Below are positions 35,802-44,932 of a stretch of DNA of 64,000 nt, one piece after another; the first letter of the stretch is position 1; each line of letters opens with the position of its first letter. Both the position numbers and the translations under genes were made by a program. Under the pieces are notes generated by a model. The model did no database searches, had not been told where the DNA came from, and saw only the letters and a list, made by a program, of their open reading frames with translations. This stretch comes from Marinobacter pelagius (lineage in GTDB: Bacteria; Pseudomonadota; Gammaproteobacteria; Pseudomonadales; Oleiphilaceae), in assembly GCF_003315345.1 (NCBI RefSeq), contig NZ_QNRO01000015.1:1-64000 (forward strand). Direction: 5' to 3'.

Positions 35802-37163
35802 GTGTCTGACAGTCTGGATTATGATCTGATCGTTATCGGCGCCGGTTCCGGCGGTGTCCGCCTGGCCCGGATGTCCGCCCAGCGAGGGGCTAGGGTAGCC
35901 GTAGTCGAGTCCCGATATCTGGGTGGAACCTGTGTCAACGTCGGCTGTGTCCCGAAAAAGCTGTTTGTCTACGGCGCGCACGTGCACGATGAACTGGAAG
36001 ACGCCGCTGGCTATGGCTGGAACGTTCCCCTGAGTGATGTCAGTTTTGACTGGTCCACACTCGTGGCCAACAAGAACGCTGAAATCGAACGCCTCAACGG
36101 CATCTATGGCCGTCTTCTCGAAAATGCCGGGGTAACGATTATCCAGGGCACTGCTACCCTCCGGGATGCCCATACCGTTCAGGTTGGCGATACCTCCTAC
36201 CGGACCAAAAACATAACCGTAGCCACGGGCAGTTGGCCGGTCATTCCCGACGTACCGGGCAAAGAACACATTCTCACTTCGAACGAAATGTTCTACCTGC
36301 CGCAACTACCGAAACACGCGGTGGTCTGGGGTGGCGGCTACATAGCGGTGGAGTTTGCCGGCATCCTGGCCGGTCTGGGGGTGGAAACCACCTTGCTCTA
36401 CCGGGGAGAACTGTTCCTGCGCGGGTTTGATGACGACATTCGTCATTTCACCGAGCAGGAGATGCGCAAAAAAGGCGTCAACCTGCAGTTTGGCACCACG
36501 ATCGAGGCTGTCGAACCCAACGATACGCACTACCAGGTCAAGCTCAGCACGGGCGAAACCCTGGACACCGGCCTTGTCATGGCGGCGACCGGGCGCCGGG
36601 CGCTGGTTGATGGTCTTGGTCTGACGGACCTGGGCGTTGAGCTGAGTGCCTCGGGACATATTGTGGTGGATGACGTTTTCCAGACCGCCATTCCTTCAAT
36701 TACGGCACTTGGCGACGTGATTGGAACTCCTCAGTTGACACCGGTGGCCCTGGCACAGGCCATGGTGCTGTCCCGTCGCCTGTTCGGAGACGGGCAGGGC
36801 GAGATGGACTACACCGCCATTCCAACTGCAGTTTTCTGTCAGCCAAATATCGGAACAGTCGGCCTCACCGAGTTCGAAGCCCGAGATAAAGGTCACAAGC
36901 TGAGAATCTACCGTTCCGAGTTCCGACCGATGAAATACACTCTGAGTGGCCGCGACGAGCGGTGCCTCATGAAACTGGTTGTTGACGACGACTCCGACAA
37001 GGTGCTCGGTGCTCACATGGTGGGTCCGGATGCCGGTGAGATCATCCAGGGCCTGGCGGTTGCGATCAAGGCGGGGGCAACCAAGGCCGAGTTTGATGCC
37101 ACCATGGGAATACACCCGACCTCTGCTGAAGAATTCGTCACCATGAGAGAGCCTGTCGCCTGA
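35802..37163 (+). CDS. gor: Glutathione-disulfide reductase
   Basis: 453 aa from the GTG at 35802, five bases after AGGAGA; in-frame starts further up lack a ribosome site. FAD site IVIGAGSGGVRLARM; the redox-active disulfide GGTCVNVGCVPKK with C44 and C49; NADPH site VWGGGYIAVEFAGIL; C-terminal HPTSAEEFVTM with the catalytic His. It keeps glutathione reduced in the cytoplasm. The CVNVGC loop favours glutathione reductase over dihydrolipoamide dehydrogenase. It follows the GNAT gene by 26 bases. Confidence 0.92.
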   Translation: MSDSLDYDLIVIGAGSGGVRLARMSAQRGARVAVVESRYLGGTCVNVGCVPKKLFVYGAHVHDELEDAAGYGWNVPLSDVSFDWSTLVANKNAEIERLNGIYGRLLENAGVTIIQGTATLRDAHTVQVGDTSYRTKNITVATGSWPVIPDVPGKEHILTSNEMFYLPQLPKHAVVWGGGYIAVEFAGILAGLGVETTLLYRGELFLRGFDDDIRHFTEQEMRKKGVNLQFGTTIEAVEPNDTHYQVKLSTGETLDTGLVMAATGRRALVDGLGLTDLGVELSASGHIVVDDVFQTAIPSITALGDVIGTPQLTPVALAQAMVLSRRLFGDGQGEMDYTAIPTAVFCQPNIGTVGLTEFEARDKGHKLRIYRSEFRPMKYTLSGRDERCLMKLVVDDDSDKVLGAHMVGPDAGEIIQGLAVAIKAGATKAEFDATMGIHPTSAEEFVTMREPVA

Positions 37164-37169
37164 CAGTCC

Positions 37170-37196
37170 GGGCCGGCCTGCCGAGAGGGCTGGCCC
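37170..37196. terminator. Possible terminator between gor and histidine kinase
   Basis: GGGCCGGC (37170-37177) pairs with GCTGGCCC (37189-37196) with one G-U. It is followed by CTCCTTTCATT, a weak T-rich tract. It lies between two convergent stops and could serve both. Confidence 0.5.
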
Positions 37197-37202
37197 CTCC
37201 TT

Positions 37203-39158
37203 TCATTCTTCCCGAATGACGGTCCAGCGGCCCAGAACTTCCTGAAGATTCTCCTTCCGGACCGGTTTGGCCAGGAAATCATTCATTCCGCTACCAAGAC
37301 AGATGGATTCCGTCGCCGGCAGCACGTCCGCCGTCAGCGCAATGATCGGAATACCCTGCTGGCCGTTACTGCGTTCCCATTCCCGGATACGGCGAGTTGC
37401 CTCGTAGCCATCCATGACCGGCATCTGGCAGTCCATCAGGATCAGGTCATAGCCGGTATGATTGCGCTGGACGATATTCACCGCTTCTTCGCCGTTTGCC
37501 GCCGTGTCAGTACGAAATCCCAGGCGATTCAGCATCGCCGACGCCACGCGCTGGTTTACCGGGTTGTCTTCCACCACCAGGGCATGGGATACCCCTTCGT
37601 CCGGGCTACGGGCAGAGGCTGCTTTCCTGGTGGCTCCCGAGATGACTGTCGGCCCCAGCTCGAACGGCAACTCAAAGCGGAAGCTGGAGCCCTGGCCGAG
37701 GTCGCTCTCAACCTGGATGTGACCACCCATCAGTTCCACCAGTCGCTGGACCAGTGAAAGGCCAAGGCCGGTGCCGCCATATCGGCGGGTGCTGCCGGAA
37801 TCCAGCTGTTCGAAGGAATTGAAGATGTCATGCATGCGCTCGGCTGGCATACCCGTTCCCGAGTCGTTTACAGCACAGTTGAGCACAATGGTGTTCTCCT
37901 CCAGGGGAAAACAGCCCGCCCGGACAGTGATGGTGCCCTCGGAGGTAAACTTTATTGCGTTGTCCAGCAGGCCCGCGATGATCTGCCGCATTCTTCCTGC
38001 ATCACCAACGACAAGGGCTTTCTCGGGCCACTCGCCATATAACTCTACGCTTAGAGAGAGACCGTGCTGCTCGGCCTGGTGGCGGTAGGAGGCCGCGCAG
38101 TTGTTGATGACATTACAGAGATCAAACTCACGGTTTTCCAACCGTATCTCGCCGCCATCCATCTGGGCATAGTCGAGGATGTCGCTGATAACGGTCAGCA
38201 GGTCTTCGGTGGATTGTCGGGCCGTTGTCAGGTAGTCCCGCTGCCGGCTGCTCAGCGGTTCCTCCTCAATCAGGTCGACCATTCCCAGAACGCCATTAAG
38301 GGGGGTACGTAGTTCATGGCTCATGGTGGCAAGGAACTCGGATTTCGCCTGGTTGGCGGCTACCGCTTTCTCCCGGGCTGACTCCGATGCTGCCAGCACC
38401 TGATCATGGTTTGCCTTGAGGGTTGCAAGATGTTCAGCGAGCTTATTAAGTTTATTCTCTATCAGATTGATATCACGGGAACTTCCGGAAGTTCTCGAAA
38501 CGGCCTTAGCGTAATCACGGTTGATCAGACGGTCGATCCGTTCCGACAGAGCCTGAATGGGCGAGAGAATATTGCCGAGGAAGTGCCGGACCACCAGGAC
38601 TGTAAACAGCAGCAGTGAGGAACCAACGGCGATAGAGGTCCACAGGATTTCCTGTTGTCTTGCCTGCAGCGCAAGCGTACTGACGCCGACCTCAATGGTA
38701 CCGACCCTCAGTGCCCCTGAATCAAATCCGAACTCTGGTGCAAACCACTCGTTTGCGTCATTGGCCCCGATCTTCAGAGGCACTTGCAGGATCTCCGCTT
38801 CGAATGTCAGGTAGTCTCCGGCTTCTACTGGCGGGGGCTCACTGGTGGCCCGGACCATGCCGATTTCCTCTCCCATGACATCTGTTACCCGAACCCAGGC
38901 CGCGTTACTGTATTTCAGGGATTGGGAAAGAATCTGTTCCAGCGCAATGCTGTTGCCCGACACCACCGGATACTCCAGCGCGGGAGCGAGGCTGTCAGCG
39001 AGCATTTGTCCGCTCGCCATCAGGTCCCTGCGCGCGTCCTCGAGCCGGACCGAGGTGAAAAATACCATCAGTACGATGAACATCACCACGGCGGGCAGGG
39101 CGCCCAAAAGCAAAAGTTTGCGGGAAAGGGAAATCCTGGTGGTTGTGGCCCTGCTCAT
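37203..39158 (-). CDS. Hybrid sensor histidine kinase (BarA-like layout)
   Basis: 651 aa. Membrane helix at about 13-33, a periplasmic sensor of about 150 residues, a second helix near 178-198 and a HAMP-like linker. HisKA follows with SHELRTP (H281), then HATPase_c with the GTGLGLSLVQRLV G-box, and a receiver domain with LILMDCQMPVMDG (D576). No Hpt domain and no partner response regulator gene next to it, so the phosphoryl acceptor is elsewhere. Its ATG overlaps the stop of the periplasmic binding protein by four bases, strong evidence that the two work together. Confidence 0.93.
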   Translation of the reverse strand: MSRATTTRISLSRKLLLLGALPAVVMFIVLMVFFTSVRLEDARRDLMASGQMLADSLAPALEYPVVSGNSIALEQILSQSLKYSNAAWVRVTDVMGEEIGMVRATSEPPPVEAGDYLTFEAEILQVPLKIGANDANEWFAPEFGFDSGALRVGTIEVGVSTLALQARQQEILWTSIAVGSSLLLFTVLVVRHFLGNILSPIQALSERIDRLINRDYAKAVSRTSGSSRDINLIENKLNKLAEHLATLKANHDQVLAASESAREKAVAANQAKSEFLATMSHELRTPLNGVLGMVDLIEEEPLSSRQRDYLTTARQSTEDLLTVISDILDYAQMDGGEIRLENREFDLCNVINNCAASYRHQAEQHGLSLSVELYGEWPEKALVVGDAGRMRQIIAGLLDNAIKFTSEGTITVRAGCFPLEENTIVLNCAVNDSGTGMPAERMHDIFNSFEQLDSGSTRRYGGTGLGLSLVQRLVELMGGHIQVESDLGQGSSFRFELPFELGPTVISGATRKAASARSPDEGVSHALVVEDNPVNQRVASAMLNRLGFRTDTAANGEEAVNIVQRNHTGYDLILMDCQMPVMDGYEATRRIREWERSNGQQGIPIIALTADVLPATESICLGSGMNDFLAKPVRKENLQEVLGRWTVIREE

Positions 39159-40129
39159 TTTTCAGAACCCTCATACTGCGACCATACCTGATCCAGCTCC
39201 CGTTCGAGGGTTTCCTTGTCAGGTAATGGAATGTTCAGGGATCGTGCCACCTGGCTGTTAATCTCCACGCTGTATTGATCAGGGTAGTCAGGAGCCGGCA
39301 ACTCACCGCTGCCAAAGTAATGATGCAGGTGTTCCGCAGCGGCTTTCGCCATGGCAGGGAAAGGTGCGTACCCCGATGCCAGTGAGCCGGCCTTGACATA
39401 GGCCTGGCTCGGGCCAATGACGATCCGGTTGCGCCGGTAGGTGGTCAACAGAATGTGTTTGATGGTGCTGGGGTTGTAGATCCGGTCATCGGGTCCGGCG
39501 AGCAGGAAATCGCCGTAGCTCAAAGCCCTGACCAGGGTCGGAATAAGATCCTGCTCGGTGTCAACGATGAAGACCCTGGGCTGAAGGCCCATGGCAGGCA
39601 ATTTATCGACGACCGGCTCGTAAAGCCCGGCCGTCTCGGTACTGGCAATGATGGCTACCTTGGTCGCGTGCGGCAGGACTGCCTTGCCGATCAATGCCTG
39701 CAGTTCCAGAGGCACATCGTAATAAACCGCTGATATCTGGCCCGGGTTGCGTGCCACATAATCCTTGATGAAAGACCGCTCCACCAACATCGCCAGAAGC
39801 GGGGCACGGCGGTTGGCCTGGCGCACCCTGGAAAAGGCCGAGGGACCGATGGTCACGATCGGTGCATCATCCGGAGTCGCGGTCTGGCCATTGGTCAGTG
39901 GACGGACCGCGGCTTTATCTCCCAACGCATCCTCCAGCAGCCGGGTCATATGCTGGTCCAGGGCGGGATTGCCGGAACTTGCGATATAAACGGTGTTGAC
40001 TGCCAGATCCTGTGCCTGGGCAACAGTCGACAAGAAGACAGTGAGAATTGCAAGCAGAAACAGTACCGGCGGCCAGGTGACCGCAGCATGATCATGGTGA
40101 CTTGTCTGGAACCAACTCGCTCGCTTCAT
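39155..40129 (-). CDS. Periplasmic ABC-type substrate-binding protein
   Basis: 324 aa. Signal peptide ending at TVAQAQ (about 40), then a two-lobed periplasmic binding fold of the ABC_sub_bind (TrpX/YtrF-like) kind: VYIASSGNPALDQHMTRLL, IVTIGPSAFSRV and KVAIIASTETAGL. No permease or ATPase gene is nearby. It sits between a TonB receptor gene (35 bases upstream) and the histidine kinase gene it overlaps, so it more likely presents a ligand to the kinase than to a transporter. Ligand unknown. Confidence 0.8.
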   Translation of the reverse strand: MKRASWFQTSHHDHAAVTWPPVLFLLAILTVFLSTVAQAQDLAVNTVYIASSGNPALDQHMTRLLEDALGDKAAVRPLTNGQTATPDDAPIVTIGPSAFSRVRQANRRAPLLAMLVERSFIKDYVARNPGQISAVYYDVPLELQALIGKAVLPHATKVAIIASTETAGLYEPVVDKLPAMGLQPRVFIVDTEQDLIPTLVRALSYGDFLLAGPDDRIYNPSTIKHILLTTYRRNRIVIGPSQAYVKAGSLASGYAPFPAMAKAAAEHLHHYFGSGELPAPDYPDQYSVEINSQVARSLNIPLPDKETLERELDQVWSQYEGSEK

Positions 40130-40164
40130 ACCATCCCGGGTAAAACGCTGTCCCTGATTATCGT

Positions 40165-42369
40165 TCAGAAGCGGATCCCCGCTTCAACAAAAAACTGGTT
40201 CTGGTCTTCAATGTTATTGTCGCTGCTCAGATCAGGCTCTTCGTCAATATAGTGTTGCATCGTCAGTGCCAGCTCGCCGGTAAAATCCGACCGGTAAAAG
40301 CTCTTCGCCAGTCTCATATCCAGGCGCTGGAACTCGGACGCGCGCAGCTCGTCAGCCCAGTACATGGCGCCGGAGAGAGTGAAGCCCAGGGGAAGCTCCC
40401 GGATTGCCGCCAAACTGCCGGAATGCCGGACAGACAATCGCCCGAGCAATTCCACATTGTAGGTCTTTTCCTCTTCATCGTAATCGGCTGGCCCGGTGTA
40501 CCAGCCGTCCTGATCCAGGTAACCATAGGTCGCCCGGAGCGTTGTCTTCGGATATTGTAGCGCCGCTTCCACTTCAAAGCCTTTCTGGTCCAGGGCTACA
40601 TTATTGTCGAGGGTCCAGTCATCAAATTGGATGACTCCGCTGATCATGTCCCGCAGTTTGTCCTTGAAAGCCCGGACTTCGAGCTGGAATGATCCCTGAT
40701 CAATCGGGAACTGGCCAAAATAGCTGATTTCGCGGGAAGTAATCCGCTCTTCCTCGAGTTCCTCTCCGAGTGTCACAAGTTCCGGGTGCTCCCAAATATC
40801 AACGCTTTCGACCCGATAGCCCTCGTACTCCGCCCAGATCTCAGGCTCCACGTCACGCAGGGTGAAACCATAATCCGGATCCTGTTCGAAGCCATCGGGC
40901 GTCCGGACTGCCCGGGAATAGACGAGCCGCAGTGCGTGGTTGTCGTTCAGGGTGAAGTTGGCCGCCACCCTTGGTGAGAAATAGCCCTCATGGGTGGTGG
41001 TGGTCCGCTCGTAGTTGCCGCCGGTATTGAGCGTTAGCCAGTTTATCGGGGTGTATTCCAGGTTAGCGAAAACCCGACTCTGGTAGTTGTTGCCCCGGCC
41101 GTTGAAGTACGTCTCCGAGCGGTAGGTATCGGCCCGGTAGCCCAGTCCGGAGACCAGTTTCAGGTCGGGGTTGAAAATCAGAGTGTCCTGGACTTCAAGC
41201 TCCAGCCTGGAATCTTCGGAATCCGCGTTGACGCGGGCACTGAGCGGCGGATTGCCTTCATCATCGGTCCGAAGACATTCGTCTTCATTCGCAAAGACGT
41301 CGATGCCGTTCTCGAGACAGGTCAGTACACCGGAAGGGATCAGGATCGGCCAACGCTGGCGTCGGTCGAAGTTCTCATAGCTGGCCTGAATATGAAAAAA
41401 ATGGGATTCGGAAGGAGAGACGTTCAACCTGGTCTGAAGATAGTAGTCCCTGACATCAATATCCGGGTTCGCAGTTGCACCTAATTCACCATTCTTGAAG
41501 ACATCTTCCTCGTTAACACCATCCACAACGCCGGCCCGCAGTTCCGTATTGATGCCGGGACGGATTTCGAGCCGAGAATCGTAGTTGAAGACATTGATGT
41601 CGTGTCCATCGTGGAAGGGATAAGGTCCGTATTCACCCGTTACCGGATCTCGCTCCAGCTGGTAATCGAATCCCTCAAATTTCCGCTTCTCATAAGCCAG
41701 CCGCCAATCATAGTTGCCACCGGCATCACCTACCGAACCAAAAGTGCGAATGTATTGTCGGGAACCTCTGACCACGCGGGCTTCAACGCCAGCAGTATCG
41801 GCGGGATCACGGGTAATGATATTGATGGTACCCAGGAAGGCATTGATCCCATAAGCCGCGGAGTTGGGCCCTCGGGCCACTTCGACACGCTCGATCAGTT
41901 CGAGAGGTACTGGCATGGTTTGCCAGTCCATGTCGGAGAGGGTCGCACGGTGCGCTGTCCGGCCGTCGACCAGGACCTGCATGCGACGCTGCTCATAGTG
42001 CACAGTGCCATGATAGGTGGTGACCGGCGTGCTGCTGCCTACTTCAGCAACGACCATGCCCGGAACCAGCCGGAAGATTTCCACCAGGCTCATGATGCCC
42101 AGATCCCGGATCATGTCCCCTTCGATGACCGTCGTGGTCCCCGGAACACGGACTTTGGGCTGCCTTAACCGGGTTGTGGTGAGAACTTCCGGGACGGCAT
42201 CCGAAAAACCGTAAAACCCTTCGGAGAAATCGGCCGGCAGCTCTTCCTGGGGCCATGCCGCAGAGGAACCAAGGGCACACGCGATTCCCACAAGTACGGC
42301 CAGTCCATGACCTCTGAAAAACGGTGTGTGGTGGGCACTACTTGAGGAACAGTAATTCGTAACGGGCAT
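40165..42369 (-). CDS. TonB-dependent outer-membrane receptor
   Basis: 734 aa. A signal peptide (cleavage near SSAAWPQE), a possible TonB box around PEVLTTTRL, then the plug domain (VPGTTTVIEGDMIRD…MQVLVDGR…IERVEVARGPNSAAYG). A 22-strand-type barrel of about 500 residues ends in the aromatic EAGIRF. It imports or senses a scarce ligand across the outer membrane using TonB. The ligand is not readable. First gene of the receptor-binder-kinase unit. I see no convincing Fur box upstream, so iron control is not indicated. Confidence 0.92.
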   Translation of the reverse strand: MPVTNYCSSSSAHHTPFFRGHGLAVLVGIACALGSSAAWPQEELPADFSEGFYGFSDAVPEVLTTTRLRQPKVRVPGTTTVIEGDMIRDLGIMSLVEIFRLVPGMVVAEVGSSTPVTTYHGTVHYEQRRMQVLVDGRTAHRATLSDMDWQTMPVPLELIERVEVARGPNSAAYGINAFLGTINIITRDPADTAGVEARVVRGSRQYIRTFGSVGDAGGNYDWRLAYEKRKFEGFDYQLERDPVTGEYGPYPFHDGHDINVFNYDSRLEIRPGINTELRAGVVDGVNEEDVFKNGELGATANPDIDVRDYYLQTRLNVSPSESHFFHIQASYENFDRRQRWPILIPSGVLTCLENGIDVFANEDECLRTDDEGNPPLSARVNADSEDSRLELEVQDTLIFNPDLKLVSGLGYRADTYRSETYFNGRGNNYQSRVFANLEYTPINWLTLNTGGNYERTTTTHEGYFSPRVAANFTLNDNHALRLVYSRAVRTPDGFEQDPDYGFTLRDVEPEIWAEYEGYRVESVDIWEHPELVTLGEELEEERITSREISYFGQFPIDQGSFQLEVRAFKDKLRDMISGVIQFDDWTLDNNVALDQKGFEVEAALQYPKTTLRATYGYLDQDGWYTGPADYDEEEKTYNVELLGRLSVRHSGSLAAIRELPLGFTLSGAMYWADELRASEFQRLDMRLAKSFYRSDFTGELALTMQHYIDEEPDLSSDNNIEDQNQFFVEAGIRF

Positions 42370-42512
42370 GGGTGTCGTTCTATAATCTGCCGGAAAAGAG
42401 CACAGGTTAGGCCTGCTTCGTTAATTTTTTGTTATACATCTATCCTAAGTGACGATACATATTTTGTCTCCACTTTTGCCGTCTTTCTTTTGATCCTGGG
42501 GGTGTGCACCGA

Positions 42513-43184
42513 ATGAGTTGCTGGGAAATACTCGGAATTGAACCGACTAATGACCGGAACCGGATTCAGCAGGCTTATGAGCAGCAGCTCAAGTTTGCCT
42601 CCGCGGATGAGGCCGAAGCGCTCCGCAGAGCGTTTCAGGAGGCCAGCGGCGAGTCGGCACCGGAATCTACTGCCGTCGTTACGTCGGAGCCGGGTTATCG
42701 CTATGCGCAAGAGGAAGATCGTGGGGAAGCCGTTGAGGCGGCTCCTGTCAGGGAAAGGCCTCTGGACGCGGAGGAAGGCCAGATCGTCCGGGAGGTGGTC
42801 ATCCAGATCAAGGCCTTGCTGAATGACTCCCAGCGGAGCAAGGATGTCGGTATCTGGAAGGCGATTCTGTGCGAACCGCCTGCCGACAAGCCGGTGTTGC
42901 GCCGGGAAATTGCCGGTCAGCTGGAGCCGCAGCTTCGACCGATGGCGGAAAACGGCAGCCTGGCAGCCCCGGTCACCCGTTTTCTGGGCGAGTGGTTCGA
43001 CTGGTACAGCCTGCAGGACGTGCCGGAGGAGCCGGTTGATGACCGGAACTTCCCGGAACCCGGGATGGCAGAGGGTCAGCCGGAACAGCCGCCACAAATG
43101 GTCAATTTCTGGCCGGCTGTCATCGGCTGGATTGTCGGACTGGTGATCCTGGCGTCAATTTTCGGCGGTATGGGCGGGGGATGA
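42513..43184 (+). CDS. J-domain-like protein with C-terminal membrane anchor
   Basis: 223 aa from the ATG at 42513, with GGGGGT nine bases upstream; GTG at 42504 is the alternative. The start CWEILGIEPTNDRNRIQQAYEQQLK… looks like the first helices of a J-domain, but the HPD tripeptide that stimulates DnaK is absent. A middle acidic region follows, then about 110 residues of helices, and one membrane span (FWPAVIGWIVGLVILASIF) with a GGMGGG tail. Function unknown. Its 3' end overlaps the convergent symporter gene by 30 bases. Divergent from the TonB receptor. Confidence 0.75.
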   Translation: MSCWEILGIEPTNDRNRIQQAYEQQLKFASADEAEALRRAFQEASGESAPESTAVVTSEPGYRYAQEEDRGEAVEAAPVRERPLDAEEGQIVREVVIQIKALLNDSQRSKDVGIWKAILCEPPADKPVLRREIAGQLEPQLRPMAENGSLAAPVTRFLGEWFDWYSLQDVPEEPVDDRNFPEPGMAEGQPEQPPQMVNFWPAVIGWIVGLVILASIFGGMGGG

Positions 43185-44165
43185 TTCCCGCGCCTGTTCG
43201 ATTTTCTCCCGATATTTTTTGGCCAGAATGGCCCCGACAATCACCTGGATCTGGTTGTAGCACATGATCGGCAACACGATCATGCCGAAGCCGGGGTGAC
43301 CGGAAAACAACACCTTGGCCATAGGCAGCCCTGATGCCAGGCTTTTCTTTGATCCGCAGAACACCACGGCAGTCTCATCTTCCAGGCTGAAACCGAATCG
43401 CCGCACCAGGAACCGCGCCATCAGCATAAAGAAGCCCAGAAGTGCAAAACACAGGGCGACAGCAAAGACGATGGCCTGCAACGGCAGGTTCTGCCAGAGC
43501 CCGCTTACCACAGAATGGGAAAACGCGGAGTACACGATCAGCCAGATCACGCATTGATCATAGCGCGCCATGAGTTTCTCGTTCCGGGCCAGGTAACCTC
43601 CCAGCCAGGGTCGCATGGCATGGCCCACTGCAAACGGCAGCAACAGCTGTATCACGATATCCTTCAGCGCCTCGGTTACCGAAAACCCTCCCGCACCGGA
43701 TGTACTGACCAGCAGCAATAACAGGAACGGTGTCAGCATCATGCCGAACACATTGGAGGCTGCCGCGCTGCAGATCGCCGCCGGCACGTTGCCCTTGGCC
43801 ATCGCGGTATAGGCAATGGAAGAGGAGACCGCTGACGGGAGTACACCCAGATAAAGGAAACCAAGCCCAAGGTCCTTCGGCATCCACGTGGGAATGATGT
43901 CCGACAGCGCGTTGATGGGCAGAACGGCCAGCGGAAAGAAGACGAAGGTGAGGGCTGTTATCAGGATGTGCAGGCGCCAGTGGGTCGCCCCGGCAACGAT
44001 CTGCTCACGGGACAGTGCCGCGCCGTGGAAAAAGAACAGGAGAGCCACGGCAACAGTGCCGGCCGTTGCCAGCCAGTCAGCAGCAGAGCCGGTGGCAGGA
44101 AGGAAAGAGGCAAGAACAATGGCTCCCAGCAACAGCAGGGTAAAGGTATCAATGCGCAACTTCAT
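43155..44165 (-). CDS. Bile-acid:sodium symporter-family transporter (YfeH-like)
   Basis: 336 aa with about nine to ten membrane helices. Family marks include FFFHGAALSREQI, LGVLPSAVSSSIAYTAMAKGN (the crossover region) and VVFCGSKKSLASGLPMA. Members of this SBF-like group move organic anions with sodium; the natural substrate of YfeH-type proteins is not known. It overlaps the FadR-type regulator gene by four bases, so regulator and transporter are probably co-expressed. Confidence 0.88.
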   Translation of the reverse strand: MKLRIDTFTLLLLGAIVLASFLPATGSAADWLATAGTVAVALLFFFHGAALSREQIVAGATHWRLHILITALTFVFFPLAVLPINALSDIIPTWMPKDLGLGFLYLGVLPSAVSSSIAYTAMAKGNVPAAICSAAASNVFGMMLTPFLLLLLVSTSGAGGFSVTEALKDIVIQLLLPFAVGHAMRPWLGGYLARNEKLMARYDQCVIWLIVYSAFSHSVVSGLWQNLPLQAIVFAVALCFALLGFFMLMARFLVRRFGFSLEDETAVVFCGSKKSLASGLPMAKVLFSGHPGFGMIVLPIMCYNQIQVIVGAILAKKYREKIEQARESSPAHTAEN

Positions 44166-44845
44166 GAAACAGCAGCTCCAGGATTGAGGGCATCAAGGCT
44201 GGGTTGCAGTAGTTCCCGGGCCAGTTGCCCGGCCTTCTGGGCTTCACCGCGACGGATGGCAGCCAGCAGCAGTTCGTGGTCTTCCTGGGAAGGTTCTGGA
44301 AGATCCGCATCCATCTCCGTGCGCTCGATGGTCTGGCTGATCCCGTGGGAAAAATAACCATAGAGCTCCAGCAGGGCAGGGTTGTGGGAGGCCATGACCA
44401 CGGCATAGTGAAACCGCTCATCGTGTTTGATGCGCTCCTCAAGATTGTTGGCGGAGCGCGCGCGGGCATCGAGAGCATCGGCCATGCGTTTGAGGTCGTC
44501 TTCCGTACGCCGCAGTGACGCCAGCTTGGCGGCTTCGGATTCGAGCATGATGCGGACCTCCAGTTGATCGGCCAGCTCCGTGCGGGCAATACGCCGCAGC
44601 GTTTCGCCGGCATCCCGGGTGGCGCGCACATAGGTACCGTCGCCCTGACGGGTTTCCAGCATACCCACGTGTACCAGAACACGCACCGCCTCCCGGACGG
44701 TGTTACGGCTTACGCCGAGGGATTCGGACAGCTCCGACTCGACCGGGAGCTTGTCTCCAAGAGCCCAGTCTCCCTTCTCGATGGCCTGCCTGAGGCTCTC
44801 GATAGCGGTTTCCACCAGGGAACCTTTCCGGATTCTTTCCAGCAT
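44162..44845 (-). CDS. GntR-family (FadR/FCD) transcriptional regulator
   Basis: 227 aa. N-terminal winged helix with LPVESELSESLGVSRNTVREAVRVL and the wing GMLETRQGDGTYV. The C-terminal FCD ligand domain is at about 90-215, with the metal-site histidines plausible in DERFHYAVV and DHELLLAAI. Such regulators bind small carboxylates. It precedes the symporter gene with a four-base overlap. A repeated ATCAGATG at and just upstream of the start codon (44844-44851, 44863-44870) may be its own operator. Confidence 0.9.
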   Translation of the reverse strand: MLERIRKGSLVETAIESLRQAIEKGDWALGDKLPVESELSESLGVSRNTVREAVRVLVHVGMLETRQGDGTYVRATRDAGETLRRIARTELADQLEVRIMLESEAAKLASLRRTEDDLKRMADALDARARSANNLEERIKHDERFHYAVVMASHNPALLELYGYFSHGISQTIERTEMDADLPEPSQEDHELLLAAIRRGEAQKAGQLARELLQPSLDALNPGAAVS

Positions 44846-44870
44846 CAGATGATCATCCTTCTATCAGATG
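44844..44870 (-). promoter_or_regulatory. Possible autoregulatory site of the FadR-type regulator
   Basis: Direct repeat ATCAGATG at 44844-44851 and 44863-44870 (19 bases start to start), with the palindrome GATGATCATC at 44848-44857 in between. The first copy covers the regulator's start codon. Purely a pattern call. Confidence 0.3.
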
Positions 44871-44932
44871 AACCAATCATCCTATGAATTAACCGAAAAC
44901 TCAACGGCAGCGGAACTGCCGTTAAGGGATAG

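Noticed and set aside
42370-42512. Fur box upstream of the TonB receptor
   Set aside because: No stretch resembling the GATAATGATTATC-type repeat; iron regulation is not supported by sequence.
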